This document shows positions 24,891-33,774 of a DNA stretch of 46,088 nt, in pieces. This DNA is from Psychrobacillus sp. BL-248-WT-3 (GTDB lineage Bacteria; Bacillota; Bacilli; Bacillales_A; Planococcaceae), in NCBI RefSeq assembly GCF_012843435.1, contig NZ_JABAFC010000029.1, positions 1 through 46,088 of the forward strand, given 5' to 3'. A program made the position numbers and the translations under genes. The stretch's first letter is position 1, and each line of letters starts with the position of its first letter. The notes below the pieces were generated by a model. It ran no database searches, was not told where the DNA came from, and was given only the letters and a program-made list of their open reading frames with translations.

Positions 24891-24922
24891 TATTATGAAA
24901 GACGCTGAAAAAATTTCAGCGC
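24891..24922 (-). terminator. Terminator of pgcA
   Basis: The stem gacgctgaaa / tttcagcgcc (24901-24922) lies just past the stop codon, followed in the minus sense by a T-containing run (tttcataat). Modest but well placed. Confidence 0.7.
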
Positions 24923-24929
24923 CTCTTCT

Positions 24930-26648
24930 CTATTCTAAATATTGATTTAAGTTTTCGGTAAAGGATTCTTTGATCGCTTCCAGCTTTTTCTGGCTTTCTT
25001 CTGCTGAATCACTTGTTACTCCAAAATAATATTTGATTTTTGGCTCTGTTCCACTAGGTCGTACACATACCCAAGAACCATCTGCCAAGAAGTATTTTAA
25101 TACATTGGAAGATGGCAACAATATCTTCTCTTGCTCTCTGCCATCAGTAAATGTTCGTACAGATGATAAATAATCTTCCTGTGAAAGCACTTCGATACCT
25201 GCAACTTCTGTTATAGGATTCACTCTGATTTGCTCCAGCAGGTTAGCAATCGCCTTTGCTCCACTAACGCCTTTTTTCGTAACGGACACTAAGCCTTCTA
25301 GATAATAGCCATGTCTTTCATATAGACTGTTCAAGACATCTACTAATGTCAGCCCCTTCTGTTTATAGTAGGCAGCTGCTTCGACTAATGCCAAGACACT
25401 TTGAATTGCATCCTTATCTCTTGCAAAGTCCTTTACTAAATAGCCATAGCTTTCCTCATAACCAAAAAGAAACTCATATTCTTTTGTTTCCTCGTAGTGT
25501 TTAATTTTCTCCCCGATAAATTTAAAACCTGTTAGCACGTCCTCCGTACTTGCACCGTGGTATTCTGCTATTACTCTGCCTAAATCAGACGTGACAATTG
25601 TTTTAAACACTCGGCCTTTTGCTGGCATCGTCCCTTTTTCCTTACGCATCATCAATAGGTACTCTATTAAAATAGCCCCGGTTTGATTGCCAGTCAGGAG
25701 TTTATAGCCACTTTTTGTCTTAACTGCTGCTCCTACACGGTCACCATCTGGATCTACAGCTATTAAAATATCAGCTTCATGCTGCTCACCATATCGGATA
25801 GCATATTCAAAGGCACTTTTCTCCTCTGGGTTAGGAGACACAACCGTTGGAAAATCTCCATTTGGCTCCATTTGCTCGTCCACGAAAAAGATATGCTGAT
25901 AGCCTGCTTCGGCCAAAATACGCTTTGTAGTTTTACCCGAAGCCCCATGTAATGGGGTAAATACTACCTTTAAATCTGTCTTTGATGCTAGTTTGGGATT
26001 TTCTTGTACCGTTTTTAACGCATCTATGTATGAGGAATCCATGCTCTCATCTAAATAAACGATTAGATCCTCATCAATTTCATTATTTTTAATAGATAGT
26101 GCGTCTCCCGCTTTTTTAACATATTCAATAACAGTATCTGCATCCTGTAAATTTAACTGGGCGCCGTCTTGCCCGTATACTTTATAACCATTGTATTCAG
26201 GTGGGTTATGACTAGCAGTAATAACAATCCCCATATATGCATTAAGCTTTCTCACTGAAAAAGAAAGCTGTGGAGTTGTTCTAGGCTCACGATAAATATA
26301 AGCCTTAATACCAGCAGCAGCTAGCGTGTTCGCTGCCTCTTGTGCAAACTCTGGAGAAAATCTTCGACTATCATAAGCAATAACTACACCACGATTCATT
26401 GCGTCCTTACCAGCAGCCTTGATATATTCTGCTAGACCCGTCGTTGCTTTGCGAACCGTATAATTGTTTATACGGTTCGTGCCAGCTCCTATTTCTCCTC
26501 GCATACCACCAGTTCCAAATTCCAAATCTCTGTAAAAGGCATCCTCTTGTCTTTTTTCATCTCTCGCTAAAAGCGCTAAGTCTTCCTTCCATACCGTTTC
26601 CATCTCATTTGTACTATTCCATTGTTCGAAGAGTTTTTTATAGGACAT
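24930..26648 (-). CDS. pgcA: Alpha-phosphoglucomutase / phosphomannomutase family
   Basis: A 572-residue phosphohexomutase interconverting glucose-6-phosphate and glucose-1-phosphate through an enzyme phosphoserine, feeding cell-wall glycolipid and polysaccharide synthesis. All four family loops are visible: the catalytic TASHNPPEYNGYK (Ser near 146), metal-binding DPDGDRVG, sugar-binding GYEESYGYLV and phosphate-binding RPSGTEPKIKYYFG. Full family length. It starts at an ATG with GGAG nine bases upstream and is 18 bp downstream of the GNAT-nitrilase gene, so the two may be co-transcribed. In B. subtilis the orthologue (YhxB) is needed for glucosylation of cell-surface polymers and for biofilm formation. 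Confidence 0.92.
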   Translation of the reverse strand: MSYKKLFEQWNSTNEMETVWKEDLALLARDEKRQEDAFYRDLEFGTGGMRGEIGAGTNRINNYTVRKATTGLAEYIKAAGKDAMNRGVVIAYDSRRFSPEFAQEAANTLAAAGIKAYIYREPRTTPQLSFSVRKLNAYMGIVITASHNPPEYNGYKVYGQDGAQLNLQDADTVIEYVKKAGDALSIKNNEIDEDLIVYLDESMDSSYIDALKTVQENPKLASKTDLKVVFTPLHGASGKTTKRILAEAGYQHIFFVDEQMEPNGDFPTVVSPNPEEKSAFEYAIRYGEQHEADILIAVDPDGDRVGAAVKTKSGYKLLTGNQTGAILIEYLLMMRKEKGTMPAKGRVFKTIVTSDLGRVIAEYHGASTEDVLTGFKFIGEKIKHYEETKEYEFLFGYEESYGYLVKDFARDKDAIQSVLALVEAAAYYKQKGLTLVDVLNSLYERHGYYLEGLVSVTKKGVSGAKAIANLLEQIRVNPITEVAGIEVLSQEDYLSSVRTFTDGREQEKILLPSSNVLKYFLADGSWVCVRPSGTEPKIKYYFGVTSDSAEESQKKLEAIKESFTENLNQYLE

Positions 26649-26666
26649 ATATCTCTACTCCATCCA

Positions 26667-28208
26667 TCATTTTTTATAATCTATACTGTATACATCATGT
26701 CGACGGTCTTTTAAATGCTTAACAGTACCATCTTGACGCTGTCTTCTTAAAATTTCTAAATCCACATCTCCGATTAATACCATTTCCACGTTAGGCTCTG
26801 TTTCTCCAACGATTCCGTCACGAGCAAATTCAAAATCAGAAGGGGCAAAGATTGCTGATTGAGCATACTGGATATCCATATTCTCAGTTTGAGGTAAATT
26901 CCCTACAGTCCCAGAGATTACCGTATAGATTTGATTTTCGACAGCGCGAGCCTGAGCACAATATCGAACTCTTAAATAGCCTTGGCGATCTTCGGTACAA
27001 AATGGAGTGAAAATAATATTTGCTCCCATATCTGTTGCAATTCTTGCAAGCTCTGGAAATTCGATGTCATAGCATATTTGGATGGCAATTTTCCCACAGT
27101 CTGTATCAAAAACTTTAACGGAATCTCCTGCACTGATCCCCCACCATTTTCTTTCATTAGGAGTTATATGAATTTTATATTGCTTATCAATAGATCCATC
27201 ACGATGGAACAAGTAAGCAATATTATATATTTCCTCATTTTCTTCCTCTACGAAATGGGAACCCGCAATAATATTAATATTATATCGTACGGCTAGATCA
27301 GAGAATAGCTCCATATATTGAGGAGTGTACTCTGTTAGCTTACGTACAGCCTGGCTTGGAGATTGTTCATCTAAAAAGGACATAAGCTGTGTTGTAAAAA
27401 TTTCTGGGAATACCACAAAGTCTGATTGAGCGTCTGAAGCAACGTCTACAAAGTACTCGCATTGGTTAGCAAATTCCTCAAAAGAATTAATCTTTCGCAT
27501 CATATATTGAACTGCACAAATTCGTACCGGGTAGCTTGTTTTAAAGTGTCGCTTGGACAATGGAATATAATCGACGTTATTCCATTCCATTAATGTTGCA
27601 TATTTTGCAGAGGCAACGTCATCTGGTAAATAATTTGGATTAATACGCATTAGCGTAAAGCCATTCATAAGCTGGAATGTTAGAACTGGATCATATATTT
27701 TATGTCGAGATACTGCAGTTACGTATTCACGTGGTGACATTTCATCGGCATGCTTGTGATAATTTGGTACACGTCCACCAATAATGATTGATTTTAAATT
27801 GAATTGGCGTGCAATGTCCTTTCTACCTTCGTAAAGTCTTTGTCCAACTTTCATTCGGCGATATTTAGGATGTACCATCACTTCAATCCCATATAGATTA
27901 TATCCATCAGGATTATGATTGGTGATATACCCTTTATCAGTTACGTCAGACCAAGAATGGCGATCATCGTACTCATCAAAGTTAATAATAAGACTTGAAC
28001 AGGAGCCAATTACCTTGCCGTCTAATTCGGCAACCAATTGTCCCTCTGGAAATATGGTCAAGTGACTTTTTAATTGTTCAACCTTCCAAGGATCCATACC
28101 TGGGAAACATAAACGTGAAATTTCTAAAATCGAATCTATATCTGAGAAAGTCATTTCTCTAATAATCATACTTTTTTCAAACTGTGATAAATCAAATTCT
28201 TCCGACAT
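26667..28208 (-). CDS. yhcX: GNAT acetyltransferase-nitrilase fusion (YhcX type)
   Basis: 513 residues, the same length as I recall for B. subtilis YhcX. N-terminal GNAT acetyltransferase domain (about 1-200, with GIEVMVHPKYRRMKVGQRLY matching the acetyl-CoA-binding region). C-terminal carbon-nitrogen hydrolase domain (about 225-500) with the Glu-Lys-Cys triad in FPEIF, NERKWWG and IAIQICYDIEFPE. The two activities may act in sequence on one amide-type substrate, which is unknown. The start is the ATG with GAGGAG seven bases upstream; a longer frame upstream is without a site. Transcribed before pgcA. Confidence 0.9.
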   Translation of the reverse strand: MSEEFDLSQFEKSMIIREMTFSDIDSILEISRLCFPGMDPWKVEQLKSHLTIFPEGQLVAELDGKVIGSCSSLIINFDEYDDRHSWSDVTDKGYITNHNPDGYNLYGIEVMVHPKYRRMKVGQRLYEGRKDIARQFNLKSIIIGGRVPNYHKHADEMSPREYVTAVSRHKIYDPVLTFQLMNGFTLMRINPNYLPDDVASAKYATLMEWNNVDYIPLSKRHFKTSYPVRICAVQYMMRKINSFEEFANQCEYFVDVASDAQSDFVVFPEIFTTQLMSFLDEQSPSQAVRKLTEYTPQYMELFSDLAVRYNINIIAGSHFVEEENEEIYNIAYLFHRDGSIDKQYKIHITPNERKWWGISAGDSVKVFDTDCGKIAIQICYDIEFPELARIATDMGANIIFTPFCTEDRQGYLRVRYCAQARAVENQIYTVISGTVGNLPQTENMDIQYAQSAIFAPSDFEFARDGIVGETEPNVEMVLIGDVDLEILRRQRQDGTVKHLKDRRHDVYSIDYKK

Positions 28209-28338
28209 TATACCGCTCCTCTTTTTAGTACTAACTTTCATTATATAACTCTTTTGTTCACATATAAAATATTTTACATGCCCCCTTTTAACGCTTATAA
28301 TTCTATTTGAGTTCAAAGCATTTTAAAGGAGCATAACT

Positions 28339-28764
28339 ATGACTAAGAAAATCGAAAATATTATGTTATTCATGTGGTCCGTTGCATTTGCAGCGACTCT
28401 GGGTTCCTTGTATTTCTCTGAGATACGGCAATACGAGCCCTGCGAGTTATGCTGGTATCAGCGCATTCTCATGTATCCTCTTGTGATCATACTTGGGATA
28501 GCTATAGCACAAAAAAATGCAAAGATAGCTGTTACTACCCTCATATTTTCCACAATAGGACTATGCTTCTCTATTTATCATTATAGTCTACAAAAGCTGG
28601 CTTTTTTACAGGACGTAGCCCCTGCTTGCGGTAGAGTTCCTTGTACTGGTGAATATATAAATGTATTCGGATTTATCACTATCCCATTCTTAGCTTTAAT
28701 AGCGTTTCTTTTAATCGCAATTAGTAGCTTAGTTATTTTGAAGAGTCTCAAGGAGGACAAGTAA
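28339..28764 (+). CDS. bdbC: Disulfide oxidoreductase, DsbB family (BdbC type)
   Basis: A 141-residue four-helix membrane protein carrying the DsbB double cysteine pattern: C35/C38 in CELCWYQR and C97/C102 in ACGRVPC. It reoxidises a thiol-disulfide partner, passing electrons to quinone. It is immediately followed (1 bp) by a secreted thioredoxin-like gene, its probable partner. AAAGGAG is placed before the ATG. DsbB homologues of this length in Bacillus are named BdbC; a specific match to BdbB or BdbC cannot be separated from sequence alone. Confidence 0.88.
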   Translation: MTKKIENIMLFMWSVAFAATLGSLYFSEIRQYEPCELCWYQRILMYPLVIILGIAIAQKNAKIAVTTLIFSTIGLCFSIYHYSLQKLAFLQDVAPACGRVPCTGEYINVFGFITIPFLALIAFLLIAISSLVILKSLKEDK

Positions 28765-28765
28765 C

Positions 28766-29236
28766 ATGAAGAAAGTTGCCATTATCGGCGGAGTAATAAT
28801 ATTAGTTTTTGTATTAATTTTTGTATTAAACAGTCAAAAAAATAAAAATGCTTTAGAGAATAATCCTTATGATACAGATAATCTAAAGCAATCCACTATT
28901 GACTTACTTGATGATCCAAATTACCAAAATATTATTTTACCAAAGGATCTAGATAATAAAATTAAAAAAGGGGAAACCTTTACCGTTTATTTCTTCAGTC
29001 CTGAATGCTCATATTGTAAGGAAATGACACCAAGACTAACGCCACTTGCCGAGGAAAACAATGTAGAGATTTTAAAATATAATGTTTTAGAGTATGAACA
29101 AGGGTGGGATGATTTCCAAATCGAAGGTACACCTACCTTAATTCATTTTGAAAATGGTAAAGAAGTGGCTCGTATGCATAATGCACAGCCAAATGAAAAT
29201 ATTCAAGCATTTTTTGATCAAGTTGTATTAAAATAA
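28766..29236 (+). CDS. Membrane-anchored thioredoxin-fold protein
   Basis: 156 residues: an N-terminal hydrophobic anchor (about 4-22), a charged linker and a thioredoxin fold with active site CSYC (Cys81 and Cys84) and cis-proline GTPTLI (Pro123). The CSYC pair and the upstream DsbB homologue point to oxidative disulfide formation on the outer face of the membrane. It is thioredoxin-like rather than the larger DsbA-like BdbD of B. subtilis, so the couple may be an alternative oxidase pair. Spacing of one base to the upstream gene and AAGGAGG within its end indicate an operon. Confidence 0.85.
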   Translation: MKKVAIIGGVIILVFVLIFVLNSQKNKNALENNPYDTDNLKQSTIDLLDDPNYQNIILPKDLDNKIKKGETFTVYFFSPECSYCKEMTPRLTPLAEENNVEILKYNVLEYEQGWDDFQIEGTPTLIHFENGKEVARMHNAQPNENIQAFFDQVVLK

Positions 29237-29238
29237 AG

Positions 29239-29275
29239 AAAAAGGGTCATGTCTCATTGACATGACCTTTTTTAA
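29239..29275 (+). terminator. Intrinsic terminator after the disulfide-oxidation operon
   Basis: Stem aaagggtcatgtc / gacatgacctttt with T run. It lies within 10 bp of the Shine-Dalgarno of the next gene, so RluA transcription may partly rely on read-through or its own promoter. Confidence 0.8.
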
Positions 29276-29287
29276 AGGAGAGAGATT

Positions 29288-30136
29288 ATGCAACATATAC
29301 TTACTTATACGATTCAAGAGGATGATCTGACAATCGATCAGCTGCTCCAAACTAAATGGAAGCTCGGCAAGAAACTTATACATGAGCTCCGAATGCAAAA
29401 AGCTGTGACCGATCAAGACGGGGAACTATTACAATGGAAATTACCACAGCAGAAGGGCAATGTTTTGACTTTCAAATGGGAAGGAGAATCCTCCAGCTAT
29501 TTACCCTCTGACCGAATCCCTTTGTATATTGCCTATGAGGACGAGTATTTACTCATTGCCTCTAAGCCGCGAGGAGTAGCGACTCACCCGAACGAGCAAG
29601 GTCAAAACCATACATTGATGAATACAGTTACCCATTACTTGCAGAGCAAGGGACATTCCTACGGCGAGCATATTCACCGCATAGACGAAGGCACAAAAGG
29701 GCTGGTAGTAGTAGCGAAGAATCCAATCGTTAAAGGCATGCTAGACCGAATGATTGAGCAAAAAGAAATTGTCCGCACGTATGAAGCGATTGTAGAAGGT
29801 CAAATGAAGAGTAATCATGGTACCGTTCGTGCTGCTATTGGAAGCGACCGACACCATCCTACTAGAAGACGTGTATCTCCTTCTGGACAGTTGGCAATTA
29901 CCCATTATGAGGTAGTCGGCCGACATGAACAATTTACAAAGGTTCATGCTATTTTAGAAACGGGTCGTACGCATCAAATTCGAGTACATTTAGCACATCT
30001 AGGTCACCCCATTGTTGGAGATGATTTATATGGTGCAAAAAGATCACCTACTAAAACATATGAATTACATGCCTTTAAAGTTCAATTCAAGCATCCGATT
30101 ACTGGAGAAGTAATTATTGCTGAGGATAAGCGTTGA
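29288..30136 (+). CDS. yhcT: RluA-family pseudouridine synthase (YhcT)
   Basis: 282 residues. Catalytic aspartate D133 lies in HRIDEGTKGLVV, the RluA-family HRLD signature; a later RTHQIRVHLAHLGHPIVGDD segment binds RNA and contributes to the active site. It converts uridine to pseudouridine in rRNA or tRNA; the target position cannot be read from sequence. A short N-terminal domain (1-75) replaces a full S4 domain. AAAGGAG lies before the ATG. The stop overlaps the start of the HIT gene by four bases, so the two are translationally coupled. Confidence 0.88.
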   Translation: MQHILTYTIQEDDLTIDQLLQTKWKLGKKLIHELRMQKAVTDQDGELLQWKLPQQKGNVLTFKWEGESSSYLPSDRIPLYIAYEDEYLLIASKPRGVATHPNEQGQNHTLMNTVTHYLQSKGHSYGEHIHRIDEGTKGLVVVAKNPIVKGMLDRMIEQKEIVRTYEAIVEGQMKSNHGTVRAAIGSDRHHPTRRRVSPSGQLAITHYEVVGRHEQFTKVHAILETGRTHQIRVHLAHLGHPIVGDDLYGAKRSPTKTYELHAFKVQFKHPITGEVIIAEDKR

Positions 30137-30534
30137 ACGATTGTCCTTTTTGTCACCTCGACTTAATTGATAATCAAAAGGTTGTTCTTGAAAATGAAAA
30201 TTGTATGTTTATTCAAGTACCACAGGAAATCCTTATAGGCTCTGGACTTATAATTCCACGGGCACATCGAGAAACAGTTTTTGAATTAACCGAACAGGAA
30301 TGGACTGCAACGAAATATCTACTTAAAGAAGCAAAAGACTATATAGACAAGCTATACAATCCTGATGGCTACAACATTGGTTGGAATTGCAACTCAATTG
30401 GTGGTCAACATATTATGCACGCTCATTTACATATCATCCCTCGTTATGTAGATGAGCCATATGCTGGAAAAGGTATCCGCCATTGGCTAAAGAGTCCTGA
30501 AAATAAAAGAGCTCAAACTAAAAACATCGATTAA
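30133..30534 (+). CDS. HIT family nucleotide hydrolase or transferase
   Basis: 133 residues with the histidine triad HAHLHIIPR (His96, His98, His100) and an N-terminal CPFC pair (Cys4, Cys7) that commonly binds zinc with later ligands. HIT proteins hydrolyse or transfer nucleotidyl groups from adenosine or dinucleoside phosphates in the cytoplasm. The TTG start overlaps the RluA stop codon; AGGATAAG precedes it. The stop codon is inside its terminator hairpin. Confidence 0.87.
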   Translation: MNDCPFCHLDLIDNQKVVLENENCMFIQVPQEILIGSGLIIPRAHRETVFELTEQEWTATKYLLKEAKDYIDKLYNPDGYNIGWNCNSIGGQHIMHAHLHIIPRYVDEPYAGKGIRHWLKSPENKRAQTKNID

Positions 30535-30549
30535 ATCGATGTTTTTTTT
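30518..30549 (+). terminator. Palindromic terminator overlapping the HIT stop codon
   Basis: acatcgat / atcgatgt stem over a three-base loop, followed by eight T. Confidence 0.85.
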
Positions 30550-30599
30550 GTCATAGAAAAGTAAGATTAACTGTTGCCATATAAATCGGAGTAAAAACT

Positions 30600-31019
30600 T
30601 CATTTTAGTGCAGTAATTACTGGCTCATATTTTGAAACGATGTCTACTCTATGTTCGATACAAGATAACGAATAATGAGTAATTGTTCCATTTGGAAAAT
30701 ACGAACCTAAAGATGTGTCCTCTTGTAAGAAACGAAAGAAATTAGATTTTTTATAAATTCCAAAGGATTCCCCCTCGTACTCTTCTTCATCATTCCATTT
30801 AGTATAATCATCATAAATAACGTAATAGGATATATAGTTTTTAAAATCAATCTGTAACCTTGTAACATTACTATCTGGGTGGGGATAAATAAGTAAATCA
30901 GTTGGATTGGCACTTTTATTTACTATTATTCTAAGCTGAATTCCATCTATTCGAGGTTCTGAAATACTTTCAAATGAAATATGGTATCCTTTTTCTTTTG
31001 TTAATTCCTCAAAAGACAT
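30600..31019 (-). CDS. Hypothetical small acidic protein
   Basis: 139 residues if started at the ATG preceded by AAAGGGGAG. No membrane segment or signal, acidic, with a tyrosine-rich middle (YISYYVIYDDYTKW) and EEEYEGESFGIYKKS. No family recognised. Small acidic cytoplasmic proteins of this style include polymorphic-toxin immunity proteins, but nothing here proves that and no toxin is adjacent. It lies 31 bp downstream of the next gene on the same strand, so probably co-transcribed with it. Confidence 0.6.
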   Translation of the reverse strand: MSFEELTKEKGYHISFESISEPRIDGIQLRIIVNKSANPTDLLIYPHPDSNVTRLQIDFKNYISYYVIYDDYTKWNDEEEYEGESFGIYKKSNFFRFLQEDTSLGSYFPNGTITHYSLSCIEHRVDIVSKYEPVITALK

Positions 31020-31050
31020 AACACATCTCCCCTTTAAAAACATTATAAAA

Positions 31051-31749
31051 TCAATTTATACTCCAATAGATTCTGGTACTTTCATCGCAATAAAAACCTT
31101 CTAGATTACAGGATGTAACTATTTCATTTATTGTATTTTTATCTGAACATAGCATTGAAAAATGACTATCCCAATGGGTGGTTAACAATATACTATGATC
31201 ATGAGTAAAGAGGTTTATAGGATGGATAGGAAAAGTGTCGCAATTGGTAACTAAATCGTCAACATACTCTAATTTTCGTTCTGTACCAAATTCATCTCCA
31301 TACCAAATCCAATCATGTCCCTGTTTTTTTATACTCTCCAATACACCTGATATTAACGTTTCTGGGAAACATCCCTCTGCTGGAGCAATAATTTCTTCTT
31401 GCTCACATACATCTAGAATAGCCTTAGCTATTTTTTCATTTTTATAGGTTTGGTTTAGCCCTGAAATAGAAGTTCTTAATCCAATATCTAATTGTTGATA
31501 GTTATCAATACTAGAAAGCTTTAAAAACTGGCTCCAAGTAAGGATCTCACAATGTTTCATAATGTCGGTTATACTTGGATATGTATCTGGCTCAAAGAGT
31601 TCATATTTAATTGTTTTTGGTTTAATAAAAGGATGAAAAAAGAGAAAAACTTCTTCAAATATTCCCTTATAAAATTCCTTAATAGGTATACCATCAGGGG
31701 AACAAACAGCATATCTATCTGGCTTCGGTAAAATTCTCTCTTTTGTCAT
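31051..31749 (-). CDS. DUF2711-like protein
   Basis: 232 residues, soluble, starting MTKERILPKPDRYAVCSPDG with AAGGAGGG seven bases upstream of the ATG; a frame 16 codons longer lacks a site. The layout (FYKGIFEEVFLFFHPF, then ILTWSQFLKLSSI and LRTSISGLNQTY) resembles the Bacillus DUF2711 family as I remember it. Function unknown. Upstream of the hypothetical 139-residue gene in a likely two-gene unit. Confidence 0.6.
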   Translation of the reverse strand: MTKERILPKPDRYAVCSPDGIPIKEFYKGIFEEVFLFFHPFIKPKTIKYELFEPDTYPSITDIMKHCEILTWSQFLKLSSIDNYQQLDIGLRTSISGLNQTYKNEKIAKAILDVCEQEEIIAPAEGCFPETLISGVLESIKKQGHDWIWYGDEFGTERKLEYVDDLVTNCDTFPIHPINLFTHDHSILLTTHWDSHFSMLCSDKNTINEIVTSCNLEGFYCDESTRIYWSIN

Positions 31750-31862
31750 AAAAAATCCCTCCTTCGGTCGCAGAATCATTTCCATTAAAAGCACCATACA
31801 TACCTTCTATAAATAATTAAGATTCCCTTCAAAATTAAGATTAAAATTTTTAGAAAATTAGT

Positions 31863-31892
31863 TATATTTAGTGTAATATTACACTAAATATA
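31863..31892. promoter_or_regulatory. 30-bp perfect palindrome, candidate operator
   Basis: The half-site tatatttagtgtaat is followed directly by its exact reverse complement. It lies in the region where a promoter for the next gene is expected (about 60 bp before the TTG start, with tattat at 31891). This is what a dimeric repressor operator looks like, but no regulator gene is adjacent. Confidence 0.65.
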
Positions 31893-31925
31893 TTATTCTC
31901 TAAATTAACTAAGGAGGCATGAGTT

Positions 31926-32234
31926 TTGAAAAAATGGCACTTTCTTTTGTGGGTATTAATAATAATTGCAACCCTATTAGGCTTATTCGGACAAGCTTTA
32001 GCCTATTATGTAGATGAAAATATGGCTAATAACGTCCCACCGGTATATTACTTGACCATCATAACGGTGATTAGTATCATCCTATACTTAGCTACACCTT
32101 TATTAGTATATTTGTTAGTTAAGGTTAAAAAAATAGATAAACAGTTTAATGATGTATACATTTTAGGTGTTGCCATGATTGGCCTCATCGTATCCTTGTG
32201 GTCAGTATTTGTTTGTTTAATGTGGTGGGGCTAA
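31926..32234 (+). CDS. Small membrane protein behind a palindromic operator
   Basis: 102 residues, three hydrophobic segments (about 5-27, 40-65, 78-100) and an N-terminal MKKWHFLLW. The protein ends in MWWG. No family recognised. It starts at TTG with AAGGAGG eight bases upstream. The palindrome upstream implies control by a repressor, the product of which lies elsewhere. The 280 bp downstream has no gene I can support and ends in a strong terminator. Confidence 0.65.
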   Translation: MKKWHFLLWVLIIIATLLGLFGQALAYYVDENMANNVPPVYYLTIITVISIILYLATPLLVYLLVKVKKIDKQFNDVYILGVAMIGLIVSLWSVFVCLMWWG

Positions 32235-32464
32235 AGGAAGGCTGTTTGCTTCGAAGAAAGTAAATATATTCGTTATACCTTTTGAGTTATCCTATATGAA
32301 ACTTTCCTTTAATTTATAAACTTTAACAAGCAGTTTCCATGAATTTTTTGAATAAAATAATGTCTAATGGGTAATATTAGAATAAACCCCCTTTATTGAC
32401 GCTGTATCCCTTTTACTTCCTATTCTTTCACTGGGAAAAATTCATACATGTTATAACAGCGAAT

Positions 32465-32509
32465 AAAAAATGGTCGTTACTGAAATCCCCTCAGTAACGA
32501 CCATTTTTT
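32465..32509. terminator. Bidirectional terminator
   Basis: 19-base arms (aaaaaatggtcgttactga / tcagtaacgaccatttttt) over a 7-base loop. Ends the aldo-keto reductase on the minus strand and the small membrane protein on the plus strand. Confidence 0.9.
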
Positions 32510-32517
32510 TCTATTTA

Positions 32518-33348
32518 TTAAAAGCTAAAATTATCTGGATCTGCTCCAGTTCGCTCATTTAAATTGAGTGCATCAATATTTTTCACATCTTCGAATGATA
32601 ATTCAAAGTCAAACGCATCGAAATTTCCATGGATTCTTTCCGGAGTAATAGACTTTGGAATAACAATTAAGTCATGCTGTAAATGCCAGCGGATAATCAC
32701 CTGCGCGGTAGATTTCCCATACTTAGCACTGATGCGAGCCAACGTAGGCTCCTCTAATAATCTACCTCTAGCTAGCGGTGACCAAGACGTAACTGCAATG
32801 TCCTCGGACGCACAGTACTCTCGAAGATCATACTGTGTCAGTCTAGGATGGCACTCTATCTGATTGACCATAGGCTTTATATTAGCTTTAGCAGCAATTG
32901 CCTCTAAATGGTGCTGATTATGATTAGATACGCCTGTTGCTCGAATAAGCTTCTCCTCGTAAAGACGTTCAATTGCACGATATGTATCTATATAACTCTC
33001 AGCAACTGGCCAATGAGTTAAGTATAGATCTACATAATCCATACCTAATAGCTCTAAAGACTTTTCAAAGGCTCTTAACGTCTGATCATAGCCTTGATCA
33101 GTATTCCAAACCTTAGTAGTTACAAAAATCTCTTTGCGTGAGATTCCAGAAACACGAACAGCTTCCCCCACTTCTTTTTCATTTGCATATAAGGAAGCCG
33201 TATCAATATGACGATAACCTGATTCTAAAGCATGCGTAATTGCCTTACGAGCAACCTCCGGCTCTGTCATCTTATATACCCCTAATCCAATACGTGGCAT
33301 CTCAACTCCATTAGCCAATCTCTTTGTTGAATTCTCAAGTAATTCCAT
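32518..33348 (-). CDS. Aldo/keto reductase (AKR5-like, YvgN/YtbE type)
   Basis: 276 residues from the ATG that has AAGGA eight bases upstream (an ATG three codons earlier abuts its site). The catalytic tetrad is at canonical positions: Asp49 (HIDTAS), Tyr54 (SLYANE), Lys79 (TTKVWN) and His112 (LTHWPV). IPKSITPERI is the NADP-binding segment. It reduces aldehydes such as methylglyoxal or other carbonyls with NADPH; B. subtilis YvgN is the closest relative known to me in length and motifs. Monocistronic with a strong terminator. Confidence 0.92.
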   Translation of the reverse strand: MELLENSTKRLANGVEMPRIGLGVYKMTEPEVARKAITHALESGYRHIDTASLYANEKEVGEAVRVSGISRKEIFVTTKVWNTDQGYDQTLRAFEKSLELLGMDYVDLYLTHWPVAESYIDTYRAIERLYEEKLIRATGVSNHNQHHLEAIAAKANIKPMVNQIECHPRLTQYDLREYCASEDIAVTSWSPLARGRLLEEPTLARISAKYGKSTAQVIIRWHLQHDLIVIPKSITPERIHGNFDAFDFELSFEDVKNIDALNLNERTGADPDNFSF

Positions 33349-33410
33349 TAAACTCATCCTTCCCTTTTATAGAAATGCGCAGGCGCCTATCACTGCCCCG
33401 ACAGGCAAAC

Positions 33411-33439
33411 TCAAAAAAAACGACTGAAGAATCAGTCGT
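33411..33439 (-). terminator. Terminator overlapping a small-gene stop
   Basis: acgactga / tcagtcgt stem containing the stop codon, followed in the minus sense by eight T. Confidence 0.85.
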
Positions 33440-33614
33440 CTTTCCGCTTCTTCATAATTGTAGCACTATCTGATTGAGCAGGGTCTGATACACGGTTATC
33501 TTCTTCTAGCTCTTGGTTATCTCTCATGCGTTCCATTTGCTTGCCTAATGTTTTTACCTCGTCCATATTTGTTGCCATTGAGCCGTTCTCTGGACCATTT
33601 TTCAAATTATCCAT
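33432..33614 (-). CDS. Small hydrophilic protein, function unknown
   Basis: 60 residues, very polar, with Asn/Asp/Glu/Lys/Met-rich composition (MDNLKNGPENGSMATNMDEV) and a KKRKDD tail; predicted to be disordered or helical. The ATG follows AAGGAG at 11 bases. Small hydrophilic proteins of this kind are common in spore formers, but nothing shows a spore role here. It has its own terminator. Confidence 0.6.
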   Translation of the reverse strand: MDNLKNGPENGSMATNMDEVKTLGKQMERMRDNQELEEDNRVSDPAQSDSATIMKKRKDD

Positions 33615-33774
33615 TTAAAAAATCACTCCTTTTTATCTATCCTAGTAGAATCACACGTTACATGCAACTTTGACACTTTCTATTTCAGACATAATTTCGT
33701 TTTATTGTATCGTTTCATTTTTTTACAAATTAGGTTATACTAAGATTTAGAATATATAGAGGAGGCGCTTAAGT

